Source: Panorpa germanica
Taxonomy: Eukaryota; Arthropoda; Insecta; Mecoptera; Panorpidae
Direction of reading: 5' to 3'
NCBI GenBank assembly: GCA_963678705.1
Contig: OY783208.1
Span: 16,551,782-16,615,781 of the forward strand
DNA length: 64,000 nt
The translations under genes were made by a program, and so were the position numbers. The notes under the pieces are model-generated. The model did not search any database. It was not told where the DNA came from and worked only from the letters and a program-made list of their open reading frames with translations. Below, one piece after another: positions 29,920 through 41,770 of the stretch. Numbering within the stretch: the stretch's first letter is position 1; every line of letters starts with the position of its first letter.

Positions 29920-31233
29920 TGTATTGTATAAATACCGGATGTACTGCTTAAGATATCTCCACAATCTGCAGGCATATCTGTAATTAAGATATCTTGGTTA
30001 TTCTAGGCGTATGGCTGAATGCACATGACTTAAGACATTTAAATTTGCCTTTACTGCAGTGGTGCGTGCAATATTCTTCAAAGTCATGGATATTCCTGGT
30101 AATTCTTTATTTAATAAATTAACGTTGATGCAGATAATGCAGATGTCCTGACTAACCAACCAAACAGACGAACTGCGATCATTAAGTTTACTGTTTCACT
30201 CACCAAAACATTCCACGTGACCTGGCAGCCATTTTCCATCAGAACAAACGATGACCTGCTCTGTGTGGCCTTTGTACTTTGTTGTGCAGTTGTAGTGCAA
30301 GGTTTTGTTTACTGCAATCCTCCTCCGTTTCTCCTTCTTCCTCGTATCTCCGTTCCAATTCCTACATAAACTTCTTCCTTCCTTCCTCCGTCCAATCGCT
30401 GCCCTCTTTCCATTCGTTTCCCTTTCTTTCACCTCTCCTCGCCTTTAACTCCACCACCAGCGGTAGGTGATCCGAGTCCACCCTCTCTTCCACTTTCATT
30501 CTTTCTACCTTCTGTCCTCCTCCCAGCGTTGTCACCACGTAGTCGATTACTGTATCCCCTCTGCTTCCCACATAGGTATATTCTCCTTCTTCATCTCCTT
30601 CTTTGTTCCCATTTAGTACTATCCATCCTTGTTCTTCTAGTATTTCCATTAGTTCTTTTCCCTCGGCGTTTATTGTTTTGTCTTTCGTTGTTCTTTTCTT
30701 TTTTCTATTCCCCCATATTTCGTCCACCTCTCCCAACTCCCCAACTCTCGCGTTGAAATCCCCTCCAATTAATAGGTTTTCCTGTTTCTCATCCTTAATT
30801 ATTTCTTTTATTTCTTTCATTGTTTCTTTTATAGTACAATTTTATATAAAACTGCATACTCAACTCAAACTTCGATTTTTCGAGATGTTTTACTAATGAA
30901 CTGTATATAATCTTCAATGGTTTTAGGTAAGTTAATGAATTTTGGGTTAAAGTCATGTACCCTATTGTTTAGGTTCTACATTTCCGCCATTTAAATTATT
31001 TAGTATTCTCCTGTTGGACACCCTGTACTGTTCATCACAGACAAATTAATTAACAAATTAGTTTTACAAGTGTATTTATTATTTAATTAAAATTTCGGAC
31101 TAATTAAATCCTATAATTAACCTCACCGTGTTCTCACTCTCTCTCTCTCCCTCTTTCTGTCTCGTGGTTCTGTTCATTTTATTTCCTTTCCTCTCTGTGT
31201 GTTTTTGTTTTGCGCGGCTTCATTTTACGCTGA

Positions 31234-31351
31234 TCATTTTTTTCTGATCAACATCCGCGCTGTTTTAAGGGCGCAGTACAAGCCAAAGTTGTAATACCAG
31301 AACATTGTCTGTTGACCCCACTCATTCGTACTGTACGGTGCATTCAAATCG
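31234..31351 (-). CDS. Last exon of sushi/fibrinogen gene (right unit)
   Basis: Identical to 27996-28113. In this unit it lies downstream of complete sushi exons (33442-34290), so it is the better candidate for the true 3' end of the gene. The stop codon is at 31237-31239 on the minus strand. Confidence 0.6.
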
Positions 31352-32203
31352 CTGCAAGTAAAACACAACGTTAGAATAGTACCAACACAAAAACAGAGGG
31401 TGAACATAAATGGATCAGGGTTACCAACTGACAAAAACTGAACATGAACTCTGCACTGAAAGATATTTTAGTCAATTCACTGAAAATCATAAATTACAAA
31501 AATCTAAATTCGCAACAAAGCGATGGGAGTTTCATTGTGTTGCTGCATATTTTTATTTCATGTAATAAAACTGTTTTTAATCATCCGATAAACAAAAAAC
31601 GTAAATTTATGTATTATCTAAAGTATTACTTTTTACCTAAAGTTACGTTTTATTATTTACCGAAATTTTGTTACACTGTCATTAAATTATTGTAAAATAC
31701 ACATAAAATCTGTTACTAATATATTACTTAAATTGTAACATTTTACAATCTTGCATAAAACGAAAATTTATGTCAAATTATTTTTTGACTAATGTATAGT
31801 GTAAAAAAGTTAACCCAAATATAGGACGTGTATTAGAAAGAGTAGGACAGCTATAGAAGTTAGTGTTGCGGCACAACTACCTTAATTAAAGCAAAAGTTC
31901 TAAAATATTTTACTAGTTTAAGTAAAACGTCTAATTTTCAGTTTAATAAATTTGTTGAAATTTGATAAAAGTTTGAATATTTAACGGATTCATTTTCCTG
32001 AACTGCCGCGGAGAAAATGTAACATGGAAACGAATAATTGTTTGTTTTGTGACAGAACTCGCAGACCCAGAGTAGGAATAAGTAAACCCGTGGTCTGGAG
32101 ATAATGTGTCTAGGCCCGGGCATCCGATGAGGTGGCAATTCTTCACTCAAGAGGACCGTCACATCACGCGCCACGTGACGCAGACGCAGGTGGAGATAGT
32201 TAC

Positions 32204-32341
32204 CTGGCAAAACAACTATTGAACCACCAGGCTCCTTGCCGTTCGTCAGCACAGTTCCACAACACCATGTCCTGGTCCTGGTAGTGAATTTCATTCCGTT
32301 CAGGTTCCAGTAGCAGTCGCCTGGTTCGTTTATAGAGTCGC
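32204..32341 (-). pseudogene. Fibrinogen-domain exon with 1-nt frameshift (right unit)
   Basis: Same exon and same missing base as 28966-29103. Because both units carry it, the frameshift predates the duplication or reflects a collapsed read error. Confidence 0.6.
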
Positions 32342-33092
32342 CTGAAACAACAACAAGAACACTGCGGTACAAACAAACCAACAACTGGGCACACACACAA
32401 TAACCATCCGTTGTTAACACGTTCACGACGGGACGGGGTGACAGAGGGGGGGGGGATTATTTTACACGCAATGGACAAAACATAAAACTTCCTGTTATTT
32501 TCAACGTCAAATAATTTAAATTTTTTACAAAACTAAAACACAACGTGTTATGTACTCCGTGCTCCGTCCTCAATTACATTACTTAACAAATAATTTAACA
32601 TTTAATAACACGTTCACGTCACAAAGTGTGTTATGTGTTAAGTTTATTTGTTATCAACTCCTAATACCCGGTGTTGCCCGGTTTGTCTAGTGATGAGAGG
32701 GGGACATAATTTTAAAACAATTGGGTTGTGAATTATTTTTTATTAGTTTCTTTAATTTTTTTAATTTTCCTACAGAAGTCTGTAGAATAATATGTAATCG
32801 ATTCTATTTAACCTTGTTTATCACATTTATACTATCATAAGTTTATTTGTTGCTCAAGACAGCTGAAAGTAGTACCTGAGGTTTTAGTATGCTATTTCAT
32901 GTACACTCTGTTGTGTAAGAGTGAAGGAGGCATGAAACTGACGAGACGTCATTGGATTAGTGGTTTTTTATAAATATTAATCCCTTAAACTAAAGCAATA
33001 AATTGAGTCACAGAATGTAATACATTAAGTAATTCATTTTACTTTTAAATAAATCTTAAATATATATTTTAACTGTGTTAAAAACTACTTAC

Positions 33093-33157
33093 TGTCCATT
33101 TCTGTCCGGCCAATGTCAAATCACAAAAGACCTCAAACGGTTCACTCTATTGTGGGT
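33093..33157 (-). CDS. Possible first fibrinogen-domain exon (right unit)
   Basis: Duplicate of 29855-29919, with the same PFEVFCDL...KWT peptide and GTAAGT donor. It follows the sushi exon 33442-33645 on the minus strand, suggesting a sushi-then-fibrinogen domain order. Confidence 0.4.
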
Positions 33158-33441
33158 TGTATTGTATAAATACCGGATGTACTGCTTAAGATATCTCCAC
33201 AATCTGCAGGCATATCTGTAATTAAGATATCTTGGTTATTCTAGGCGTATGGCTGAATGCACATGACTTAAGACATTTAAATTTGCCTTTACTGCAGTGG
33301 TGCGTGCAATATTCTTCAAAGTCATGGATATTCCTGGTAATTCTTTATTTAATAAATTAACGTTGATGCAGATAATGCAGATGTCCTGACTAACCAACCA
33401 AACAGACGAACTGCGATCATTAAGTTTACTGTTTCACTCAC

Positions 33442-33645
33442 CAAAACATTCCACGTGACCTGGCAGCCATTTTCCATCAGAACAAACGATGACCTGCTCT
33501 GTGTGGCCTTTGTACTTTGTTGTGCAGTTGTAGTGCAAGGTTTTGTTTACTGCAATCGCAGCACCAGGTACTGGAGCTTCCACTGATCCAATTATTGAGT
33601 AGGTGCCCGTTACAGGAAGATTCGGCAAGATACAGTTCGTACTTC
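33442..33645 (-). CDS. Sushi (CCP) domain exon 5
   Basis: 204-bp minus-strand exon, acceptor TTTGACAG, donor GTGAGTG, phase 1 at both ends as is typical of sushi modules. It encodes one complement-control module: CILPNLPVTGTYSI, YNCTTKYKGH, VIVCSDGKWLPGHVEC, with the four expected cysteines and the Trp before the last. Its 3' 116 bp are copied at 30204-30319 by the tandem duplication. Confidence 0.8.
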
Positions 33646-33764
33646 CTGTCAAAAGCATTCAAAGTTTTAAAAGACAAGGGTAATTATTTAATCCAACATT
33701 AACTAAACGTGTATAACAAAAAGATCAGTAAGTTAACTGATGGTTAACTATAGAGAGAACTTAC

Positions 33765-33971
33765 TCTGACACTGAGGGGACTCAGATGACCATGATCCAT
33801 CGTAGCAGAAAATGCTAGCAATTCCAGTGAGCTCAAACATTGCGTCGCATGAATATTCAACATAAGATAGACTGGGAGCTTGAATTCCCTGAAGTAAATG
33901 ATCCACATCACCCACAGAATTAATTATTCTACCGTTGACTGGAACTGCAGGCAAAGTGCAGGGTTTGTTGC
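33765..33971 (-). CDS. Sushi (CCP) domain exon 4
   Basis: 207-bp minus-strand exon, acceptor TTTTCAG, donor GTAAGTTC, phase 1-1. Sequence runs CTLPAVPVNGRI, then VEYSCDAMFEL, then FCYDGSWSSESPQCQ, a complete sushi module with four Cys. It is separated from exon 5 by a short intron (33646-33764). Sushi modules bind proteins or glycans at the cell surface or in haemolymph. The exact partner is unknown. Confidence 0.8.
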
Positions 33972-34086
33972 CTGAAAATGAAAGATAAATATCCATAAAC
34001 CTCCAATAAAAGTACATTGCAAACAATTTAGGTTGACTACTTGTCACAAACTAATTATTACGAATTCCAAGTTGTTTTTAACTCAC

Positions 34087-34290
34087 TCATGCAACTGGGA
34101 ATCTCTGGCAGCCAATTCCCATTTCTGCAGTAGATAACGGGTCCTTTTTGCAAGATATTTGGTGCAAGACAATCATAAAGCAAAACTTGATTTTCCTTAA
34201 CCGATGATCCTGCAACTGTAGCATCCTGAGAGCCAAGGATCGAGTAGCTGCCCTTTGCAGGTGCATCCGGAACAACGCAGGCGGTAGTTT
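34087..34290 (-). CDS. Sushi (CCP) domain exon 3
   Basis: 204-bp minus-strand exon, acceptor TTTTTAACAG, donor GTGAGTT, phase 1-1. It encodes CVVPDAPAKGSYSI, LLYDCLAPN, VIYCRNGNWLPEIPSC with the full Cys set. The upstream exons (34437-34640 and 34713-34909) are broken, so this is the most 5' intact sushi exon I can find. Confidence 0.8.
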   Translation of the reverse strand, partial: KLPPALFRMHLQRAATRSLALRMLQLQDHRLRKIKFCFMIVLHQISCKKDPLSTAEMGIGCQRFPVA

Positions 34291-34436
34291 CTGTTAAAAA
34301 CAATCGTCTTTATTAAAAGTGTAAAGAATTGTTTAATTGCCTGCACTAGGTAATTAGATGAGATTTGCATATTGAAAAGTTTAACACGAGGCCAGAACAG
34401 ATTCTCTGCTGGTGGTGGTCCTCGGGAGTTACTTAC

Positions 34437-34640
34437 TTTGGCACTAAGGAGGATCTGTGGACCATAATCCGTTATGACAGAGAGCTGTTCTATTTCTTAC
34501 GATCTCAAAAGTTGCGTCGCAGGAATAAATGGCTGTGGACCAATTAAGAACTTCTGTGCCCTGTACCAAAGTGCTACCTAAATCTGAGAGTTCATAGCTT
34601 CCATGCGCTGAATTTTTCGGCAAGGGACATGTTGCCTTTT
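34437..34640 (-). pseudogene. Sushi exon 2 with in-frame stop
   Basis: 204-bp minus-strand exon with intact acceptor (TATTCCAG) and donor (GTAAGTAA) and phase 1-1. It reads TCPLPKNSAHGSYEL, IYSCDATFEI, ALCHNGLWSTDPP, then TAG (34444-34446) immediately before the last Cys, where exon 4 has Gln. Because the exon is symmetrical, skipping it would keep the message in frame. Confidence 0.65.
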
Positions 34641-34712
34641 CTGGAATATATAGAAATAGAGTAGGTTTAATCCTATTAAATTTGTAATTTTCCTATTAGG
34701 GCATTATCTTAC

Positions 34713-34909
34713 TCTGGCATTTTGTAAATTGCGTGTCCCATATGCCATCAATGCAAACAGCCGTGGAATGTGAATATGGTACGTAGTTGACGTTACAGTT
34801 GTACTAAATTACTGTTGAATTGGGTACAAGTGCTCCAGGATGTGTGTCAGCGGGGGCCCCCAGAACTATGTAACGTCCGTTCCCTGGGAATTCTGGCAAA
34901 GTACAGCTT
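34713..34909 (-). pseudogene. Sushi exon 1, degenerate
   Basis: Minus-strand sushi module (CTLPEFPGNGRYI, YNCNVNYVPYS, AVCIDGIWDTQFTKCQ) with an in-frame TAG before YNC and a length of 197 bp instead of about 204, so it is also frameshifted at its start. The donor GTAAGA and an acceptor-like GCAG are kept. Confidence 0.6.
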
Positions 34910-34913
34910 CTGC

Positions 34914-37433
34914 AAGTTAAATGAATTTTTTTGGATTAAAGTTAGTTGCAGTGTAGCAAGAAGTTTAATTTGTTTAGATTCTCGATGCTTGTCTGGAGCA
35001 AATTATTAATTTGGAAGCACAAAATACTATTGGACAAGTTGTTAATGAAATAATAAATAGAGTGAGAGTTTTATCTCACTTCATGGTACTTACGAATAAG
35101 ACTGAGGAAGAGAGCCGGAGTCATGTTGGTCGTTGCAAGAAACTGAAAAAGAAAATGCAACTTGTACACACAGAAGTAGAATACAACGACCAAGGGACAG
35201 GGCTATAAGATTTCTTTGTGTAAGAACAAAATATTAAACATTTTAAAACTAATGAACTAAAATAAATAAAATTGATATCTAATAAACGTAATTATCAATG
35301 TATTAATTGTGACAGTTAATTAATTTTAAACTGAGAACAATTATGAAGGTAAACATTTAAAAGTTTAGTTTTCCAAAAAATTAGAAAGTTAACGTTTAAG
35401 CACAAGTTAACTTGGGTTTATGACCTACATATGTTTTATGTTAAATTGTTTTAAAACTCACTCATAATTTGCATTCCTCCAAATCTTACTTTACCACAAA
35501 AATCATAAATTGTACATTTAAAAACTGTAAGTCAGGACCATGGCCCCTTTAACGTATGTAGTGAAGTAAATCTCACGCTGATTCCAAGAATCACTTGACA
35601 ATTGACTAAGGGATCTACCTTTAGGTTAAAATACTATTAGTATATATATTTTGTAGAGATATAATAAGTCCGTCTGTAAGAGTACAAGCATCAATCGGTA
35701 TTGTCTAGTTTTACTTTGCTACTTCGATTCAATATCTATGGCATTCTGTAGACATTATCACAAATTAGATTTAAAACAAAGAAAAGTGTTAATTCATAAC
35801 AAAGGTAGAAAATTTAAATAGAAGTATTTATGCTCGGTATACAAACAAACTACACGATTGCTTCTAGAATAGTATACAATACGATTTTAAACGAATAATT
35901 AAGTATTAAAATTAGCTATCTAGTAGCTTATTTTCCAAGCGTTCTATGAAATTTGTTTTGCTCATTTTATAAGCCTAGCGCAAACTTGCCGATAGGGTAA
36001 AATACACGCGTTTAACAATTTATATATTTATTTATTTATTATGATAACAATTTATTTCGAGTAGCAAAACAAATGTCAAACTCGTGAAATAGCTTCAATA
36101 GCGGCTTAAAAATAAATATAGATTATTATTAATTACTGTTGGTGTCGAAATTATTAATTTTTTACCATAAAGTAAATTAAATAAATTAAATAGTCTATAA
36201 GAAAGGTTCATTTACCATAAAAATAACTTTTAGGTGAAATTTATATGCTAGTATTGGATGTCAAGTTTTAAATTATTAGTTATATTAAATATTATATTCA
36301 ATAAATATCATTGGTCTTTATAAAACATTATAAAGAAAAAACAATTACCGGGAAAAGTAAATTTTTGTTGTTGAAATAATTTAATTGCAAAGTGACTCCC
36401 GACTATAATAAACAACAGATTTTGCTTTTTAGAAAAATATCCTGGTGATTAAATTTAATTAAATGGATTGTCAATAGAAGAGAAGGATGATTTTAACTCG
36501 ATTCAAAGTACGTAAGCACCGGGCAATCAATAAACTAAAAACTCAATACTATCAGCAAGTGAATAGATTTCAAAAAGAAGAAAATATTAACATTAAAAGA
36601 AAATAATCTGAGTAAGATTGAGAATTGGGTTTAAATAAAATCCACCATCTATTCCATCATTGATGTATGATTAAATTCTCAGGTCTATTATTACATCCGT
36701 TAAATTAATTATTTCATTTTCAGAGTGTTCGTATACTTTTCTACAAAAGTAAGAGCCTAATATTACTTCAGAATGTACAGTCCCGTAGATTCATTCATTA
36801 TTGATATATTATTACTAACTATTTAGAAACCGACGATTTTAGGACGCTTAACTGGCAGGTATAATATTTAGATTAAATATTGCTTTATCAATAGAACCAC
36901 GACGCATATTATAGTCAAACTGGCGATATAGTATTTACATTACCTTTTAAAAGAAATATTAATTATAATTATAACCTTTCGTTCATAAGCACGTAGAGTT
37001 TCAAATAATGTTTATATTAGAACCAAATACTAAAATTCAAAGAAGTGTTGACGAAACGATATTTGGATTTAAGATAAACACAGCTAAAGTTCAAATGAGA
37101 TCAAATATTCGAACAAAGACTATTTAAACTATATAAACCTAGGAAATAAGGGATTCTTGGTCATTTCATCTAGACCTAGTCAAATAGGAGACGCGCCTCG
37201 GAAGTTGAAAGACCACGTCACTATGACGCTTTGGTTAAGAAATAGTCAATCAGTCGCCCCGATATAAGAATTATAAAGTTACTAATAGAATTATTAAAGA
37301 ATATTGTCTATTATCCAATAAAAGTAAAAGAAATGTATTAACTAGTTGAATGTTCAATAAAGAAAATAAGTGTTAATGAATACATTGCTTTAATTATTTA
37401 GTACTTAGAATTAAAGGTCGCGTTGCGTTAAAA
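34914..37433. other. Intronic, AT-rich, nothing recognised
   Basis: No coding, RNA or repeat signal that I can support. It lies in the long intron between the signal-peptide exon and the sushi exons. Confidence 0.6.
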
Positions 37434-37563
37434 TTTTTTTTTTTTTTTTAATTATTATTTACTGCTATAACTAATTTTGTACAATTAACCAATAGCTTAT
37501 CTCTAATACTAATCTAAACAAAAGAATAGCGTCAAGTGTTATCCAGTGATAATACTCGTACAT

Positions 37564-39140
37564 TCACACTAGTTCGAACGGCTTCGTTCTCTTTAGCCTT
37601 CGCTGCAACCCGTCAGTGTCGAGCAACTGTACCACTTCATCATTTGCGTGTTGATGTAGTCGTTCCTTGTGCTTCTTAGCATGTTTTTTGATTTCTTCAG
37701 CAACTGTAGTGATTCCTAGATCTTTATGGATGTCTACGTTACGAACGTACCACGGCGCGTTAACTATGTTACGTAGTACTTTGTTCTGAAATGTCTGGAT
37801 GATTTTGATGTTACTGTCTTTGGTGCAACCCCACAGTTGGATACCATACGTCCACACTGGCTTTAGTATTTGCTGATATATTGTTAACTTATTATGTAAG
37901 GATAACAATGCTTGTCGTCCTATTAGCCAATACGTTTTTCTATATTTTATTCCCATTTCTTCTTTCTTTTTCTTCACGTGTGCCTTCCAACGCAATTTGG
38001 CATCTAGTGTCATCCCCAAATATTTCGCCGTGTTTGCATGCGGGATAGCTTGTCCATTTATTGTTACTGGTCGGTGATTAACTTTTTTATTCGTAAAGTT
38101 AATGTGTACCGACTTGCTTTCATTTAGTTTTATTCTCCATTTGCTTGTCCAAGTGGTAACATTATTCAAAGCTTCTTGCACTTTATCCGTTGCTTCTTCC
38201 ATATTATTAGCTATTGCCATTATAGCTGTGTCATCGGCAAAAGTGGCCATTATGGTACCGTTGGTTAGTGGTAAGTCACTAGTGTATAAAGTATACAGGA
38301 CAGGACCCAATACACTTCCTTGTGGGACGCCTGCAGCTATATTCTTTAATTCGGAGAATTGATCTTCAACTTTTACTCTGAAAAGTCGGCCTGCTATATA
38401 GGACTTCAGTAATTCGCTGAGTTGTCTGGGTAACATCCTATCTATTTTATATGCCAGTCCTTTGTGCCAGACCTTATCAAATGCCTGAGAAACATCAAGG
38501 AATACTGTCGAGCATATTTTCTTTTCTTCCAGTGCTTTTTCAATAACATTAGTGATGCGGTGTACTTGGTCTATGGTTGAGTGTTTATCTCTAAATCCAA
38601 ACTGATGGTTTGGAATTAGTTGTTTACACTCTATCAGTAATTTAAGGCGCTTTAGTACTAGTCTTTCAAATAGTTTACCAATTATTGGTAGTAGCGAAAT
38701 TGGTCTGTATGAAGATTTCTCTGTAGGGGGTTTTCCTGGTTTAAGGATCATAATAACTTCGGCCACTTTCCAATGGAGCGGTACGTATCTCAGTCGTAAC
38801 ACTGCATTGAAAAGGTGCGTCAGTTTGATTACGCCTTTTCTTGGTAATTCTTTTAAGACTTCTCCGGTGATGAGATCATACCCTGGTGTTATTTTGGACT
38901 TTATATTCTTTATTTCCTTTTTCAGTTCCTTCGGAGTTATCCTTTTAATTACTTCTTCGTTATTATTTTCCCCTTGTTGGATATTTTCCTCTTCTTGATT
39001 TGGATGCGGCTGAAAAGTGTTTTCCAGATGCTCTGCAAATAACTCAGCTTTTTCTGCATTATCTCTTGCCCAACTTCCATCTTCTCTTTGGATGGGTGAA
39101 GATTGCATTTTCGGACTTTTTATGTTTTTCGTTACTTTCC
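37564..39140 (-). CDS. ORF2 reverse transcriptase part of Jockey-type LINE
   Basis: The 514-aa minus-strand frame from 39108 plus upstream codons (WKVTKNIKSPK) back to the frameshift. Motifs in order: ITPGYDLITGEVLKELP, YRPISLLPIIGKLFERL, FRDKHSTIDQVHRI, FLDVSQAFDKVWHKGL, GVPQGSVLGPVLYTLY, and the catalytic FADD (TFADDTAIMA). It reverse-transcribes the element RNA at the nicked target. It ends with RRLKRTKPFELV. It is separated from the endonuclease frame by a single-base shift near 39130-39140. Confidence 0.85.
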
Positions 39141-40316
39141 ATATGAGTACTCTGTATCTTTGTCATCTGTTAGTTCACTCAGAAAGTGATTTAAGGATTC
39201 ATTTTTTATTTTTTGAATTTCATCGGTCAGTTGACGTGTCAGTCTGTTTAGTACTTTCTTATCATCAGTGTTTCTTGTACTCTGCCACTTTCTTCTAGCT
39301 TTACGTTTACCTTTGATAAGCTCCATAATTTCCATAGGATAACAATTTCCCTTTGTTTTCCTTTCTATTTGGGGTGTATTTCTCCATACTGCCTGCTGGA
39401 TATCACACACTAGTGTGCCCACTTCGTCGTCTATTTGGCCCGCATTACTTAGTGGTACATTTAATGTAATCCTATTTTCAATTTCTGCTCTAAATTTGTT
39501 CCAGTCAGTCCATTTATTTGCTAGCGTGGCTGGTTGTTTTCTCTTAATCGTTCTCTCACTCAGTGTTAGAGTTATTGGTGAGTGGTCTGAAGACAGATCA
39601 TCGCTATCCTCAATATTTATAAAATTGGTGGATATTTTTCTTAGTATAAAGAAGTCTATTAAATCCGGTTTTTTTCCTCTGTCAGTGGGCCAGTAAGTTG
39701 GTTTGCCTGTTGATTCCGTGTCGCACCGGTATTCTTTTACTGCTTCGAGTAGTTCTTTGCCTTTTGATGATGTAATTCTTGAGCCCCAGTGTGTGTTTTT
39801 AGCATTAAAGTCTCCACCAACTATAAATCTTTGACCAAGTGTGTGCAGAAATTTCAGGTAGTCCGGCTTTTTTAAGTTATGTCTTGGGGGACAATATATT
39901 GCTGCTACTGTTATTTTGTAGTTTTTGCTTGAAATTTTTATTCCAGTGGCTTGTATTTCTTTGGTTTCATATTTCTCAATTTCGTGATGTGTTATGTTGT
40001 CTCGAATTAACACAGCAGTTCCTCCCCTGGCCTTGTTATCCGGATGAATTGTATGGTAAATTTCATAGCCTTTAATTTTTGCGTGTGATTCTCTCTTGAA
40101 ATGAGTTTCGGAAATCAAACAAATATCAATTTTTTGAGTTTCTAGAAATATTTTTAACTCGGACAAATGGTTGTTTAGTCCGTTTGCGTTCCACGCAGTA
40201 ATTCTTAATGAGTCATCGCCTTCTTTTACTCTGATATTCTTCAGCTTTACTGATACTGGATTCAGCTTTACCCACTCTAATAGAAATGTCTTCCATTTTT
40301 CTGTCCAGTTGGATCA
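39132..40316 (-). CDS. ORF2 endonuclease part of Jockey-type LINE
   Basis: APE-type endonuclease that nicks target DNA. The frame is open upstream of the Met at 40166, through AWNANGLNNHLSELKIF (family N-terminal WN-NG motif) to about 40316. Further motifs: ICLISETHF, VAAIYCPPRHN, FIVGGDFNAKNTHWGS, KPTYWP, DLIDFFI and SSDHSPI (catalytic His). It runs out of frame at about 39135, directly before the RT frame, so ORF2 is broken by one frameshift. The true initiation codon is unclear. Confidence 0.82.
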
Positions 40317-41544
40317 TTTTTTCAAGTACTTGTTGAACAGTTTGCATCAGTGAGTCCTATTGGTTATTCTGCCCTAGTTCATGTTCAGTGTTCTTCTTTG
40401 CTGCTTGAGCAAATGTAATTTCTGTAGTTACAGGCACTGATTCTTTCACTGCACCTTTGTTTCCAATTCTTTCTTTGTTCTCAGTTGGAATGTTATTTCT
40501 TTTCATGTTGGAGTTCAATGTTCCCCTTCTATTTTGAATTTCTATAGCAACAATACAACCTCTGTAGCTTGCTGGGTGTTCCTCGTTGCAATTAATGCAT
40601 TTTGGTAATTCTTCTGTGTGTTTCTTACATTCTGCTGTTAGATGGGGAGCCGCACATTTCACGCACCTTGGTTGTCTATTGCAAAATTTGTGCGTGTGGC
40701 CGAATCTTTGGCACCTTTTGCATTGAGGGACCAGTTTATTTTTTCTTAAAGTCTCCATTCTGACTGTCATCCCTAAGATTTCTTCAATATTCATTATTTT
40801 GTTTATGTCCTCCTTGTTATCAAAAGTTATCATAAAAAGAGGTAGAGGTGTTTTTGTAGTTCTCTGAAGAATATTTACCGCTTCTACCACTTTTATGTTT
40901 TTTCCTTTTATATCGTTTACAATATCTTGATTTGTGCAATTGGGGTGAAGTCCTCGAGCCATAACTCTTATTGGTCGAGTCTGTTTGTTTTCGTGTGTAA
41001 ACCATTTCAACTCCATGGTTTCCAATATTTTTACAAAATCCCTGTAGTGCCTTTCTTCAAGGACATTAAATTTGATTTCTCCACTATTGAGAGGTTTTGC
41101 TCTGAATGTTATATTCTGTTCTTTTAGCTTTTTATAAATGTTTTCGTAATTACATTTTTCCACTGTTATTGGTGGTATATGCGGTTTACGTTGGACCAGA
41201 TTAGCTGTTTCCGGCTTTAGCGATGGTTGTTGTGGCGAGATAATAGGTGAACTATCAGCTTTTCTCTTCTTCCTCAACCTACCCTTTCTTTCTTTGAGTA
41301 TCCATTCCGTTTCTTTGGTTAAATCTTCTTCATCAGTCTCACAAACTGTTATGCTTTCCCTTGATCTATCTTTTGGTCTAGAATTCTCCGTCTTTACAAT
41401 GTCATCCAATTTTCTCGAGAGCAGTTCTATTGCTTTCTGCAGTTCACTGTTTGTATTTAACACTGTCTGCAGTCTGCGCCATAAAATTCTCTCATTTTCC
41501 GTCTTGAGCTGAACCTCTGATAAGTCACACTCGTTATAATCCAT
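40213..41544 (-). CDS. ORF1 nucleic-acid-binding protein of Jockey-type LINE
   Basis: 395 aa from ATG 41544 to a TAG at 40357-40359. The N-terminus (residues 10-60) is coiled-coil-like. The C-terminal third carries three zinc knuckles: CKRCQRFGHTHKFC, CVKCAAPHLTAEC and CINCNEEHPASYRGC, typical of Jockey-clade gag-like ORF1. The same frame stays open for 47 more codons after the TAG (MQTVQQVLEKMIQLDRKMED..., coiled-coil-like) and ends at TGA 40213-40215. The TAG is thus either a nonsense mutation or a readthrough codon. Confidence 0.8.
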
Positions 41545-41770
41545 CTTCTATCCACTTTTTATATTATGTACACATTGCAGCACATTAAAAATGTACTTCT
41601 GTACTTATGTAGTATAACTTTATTTCACTGAATTTACTGCTTTTGTGTAAATTGAATAGTTTGATATAACAATAGCTAGTATTTCTGTTATTTTATTAAC
41701 TAAAATTAACTAAAATATTTATAATATAATAGAAACGCAACGTCTTACCCAGGCAAGCGTTGAATCTCGA

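Larger units (their letters stand above)
27082..30319. repeat. Tandem duplication, left unit (3238 bp)
   Basis: Identical as far as I can read to 30320-33557, at a constant offset of 3238 bp. It carries the LINE endonuclease fragment, the last fibrinogen-type exons of the minus-strand gene and the 3' part of one sushi exon. The junction at 30319/30320 joins ...CTGCAATC to CTCCTCCG with 1 bp of shared sequence, so it is a simple end-to-end duplication. Confidence 0.95.
30320..33557. repeat. Tandem duplication, right unit (3238 bp)
   Basis: Second copy of 27082-30319, including a second LINE endonuclease fragment (30820-30362). Here the sushi exon is whole, because the unit continues into unduplicated sequence at 33558. 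The right unit is therefore the one still connected to the rest of the host gene. Confidence 0.95.
37434..41770 (-). mobile_element. Near full-length Jockey-type LINE
   Basis: Minus-strand element of about 4.3 kb. Its poly(A) tail appears as 16 T at 37434-37449. It is flanked by the 8-bp direct repeat CGTTAAAA (37426-37433 and 41771-41778), a plausible target-site duplication. It holds a two-ORF structure: ORF1 with zinc knuckles, and ORF2 with endonuclease and RT. It sits inside the long intron of the sushi/fibrinogen gene in the same orientation. Confidence 0.85.

Noticed and set aside
30196..30432. 78-aa chimeric ORF joining LINE and sushi sequence at the duplication junction
   Set aside because: Formed by the tandem-duplication breakpoint; no start context or splice support as a real gene.
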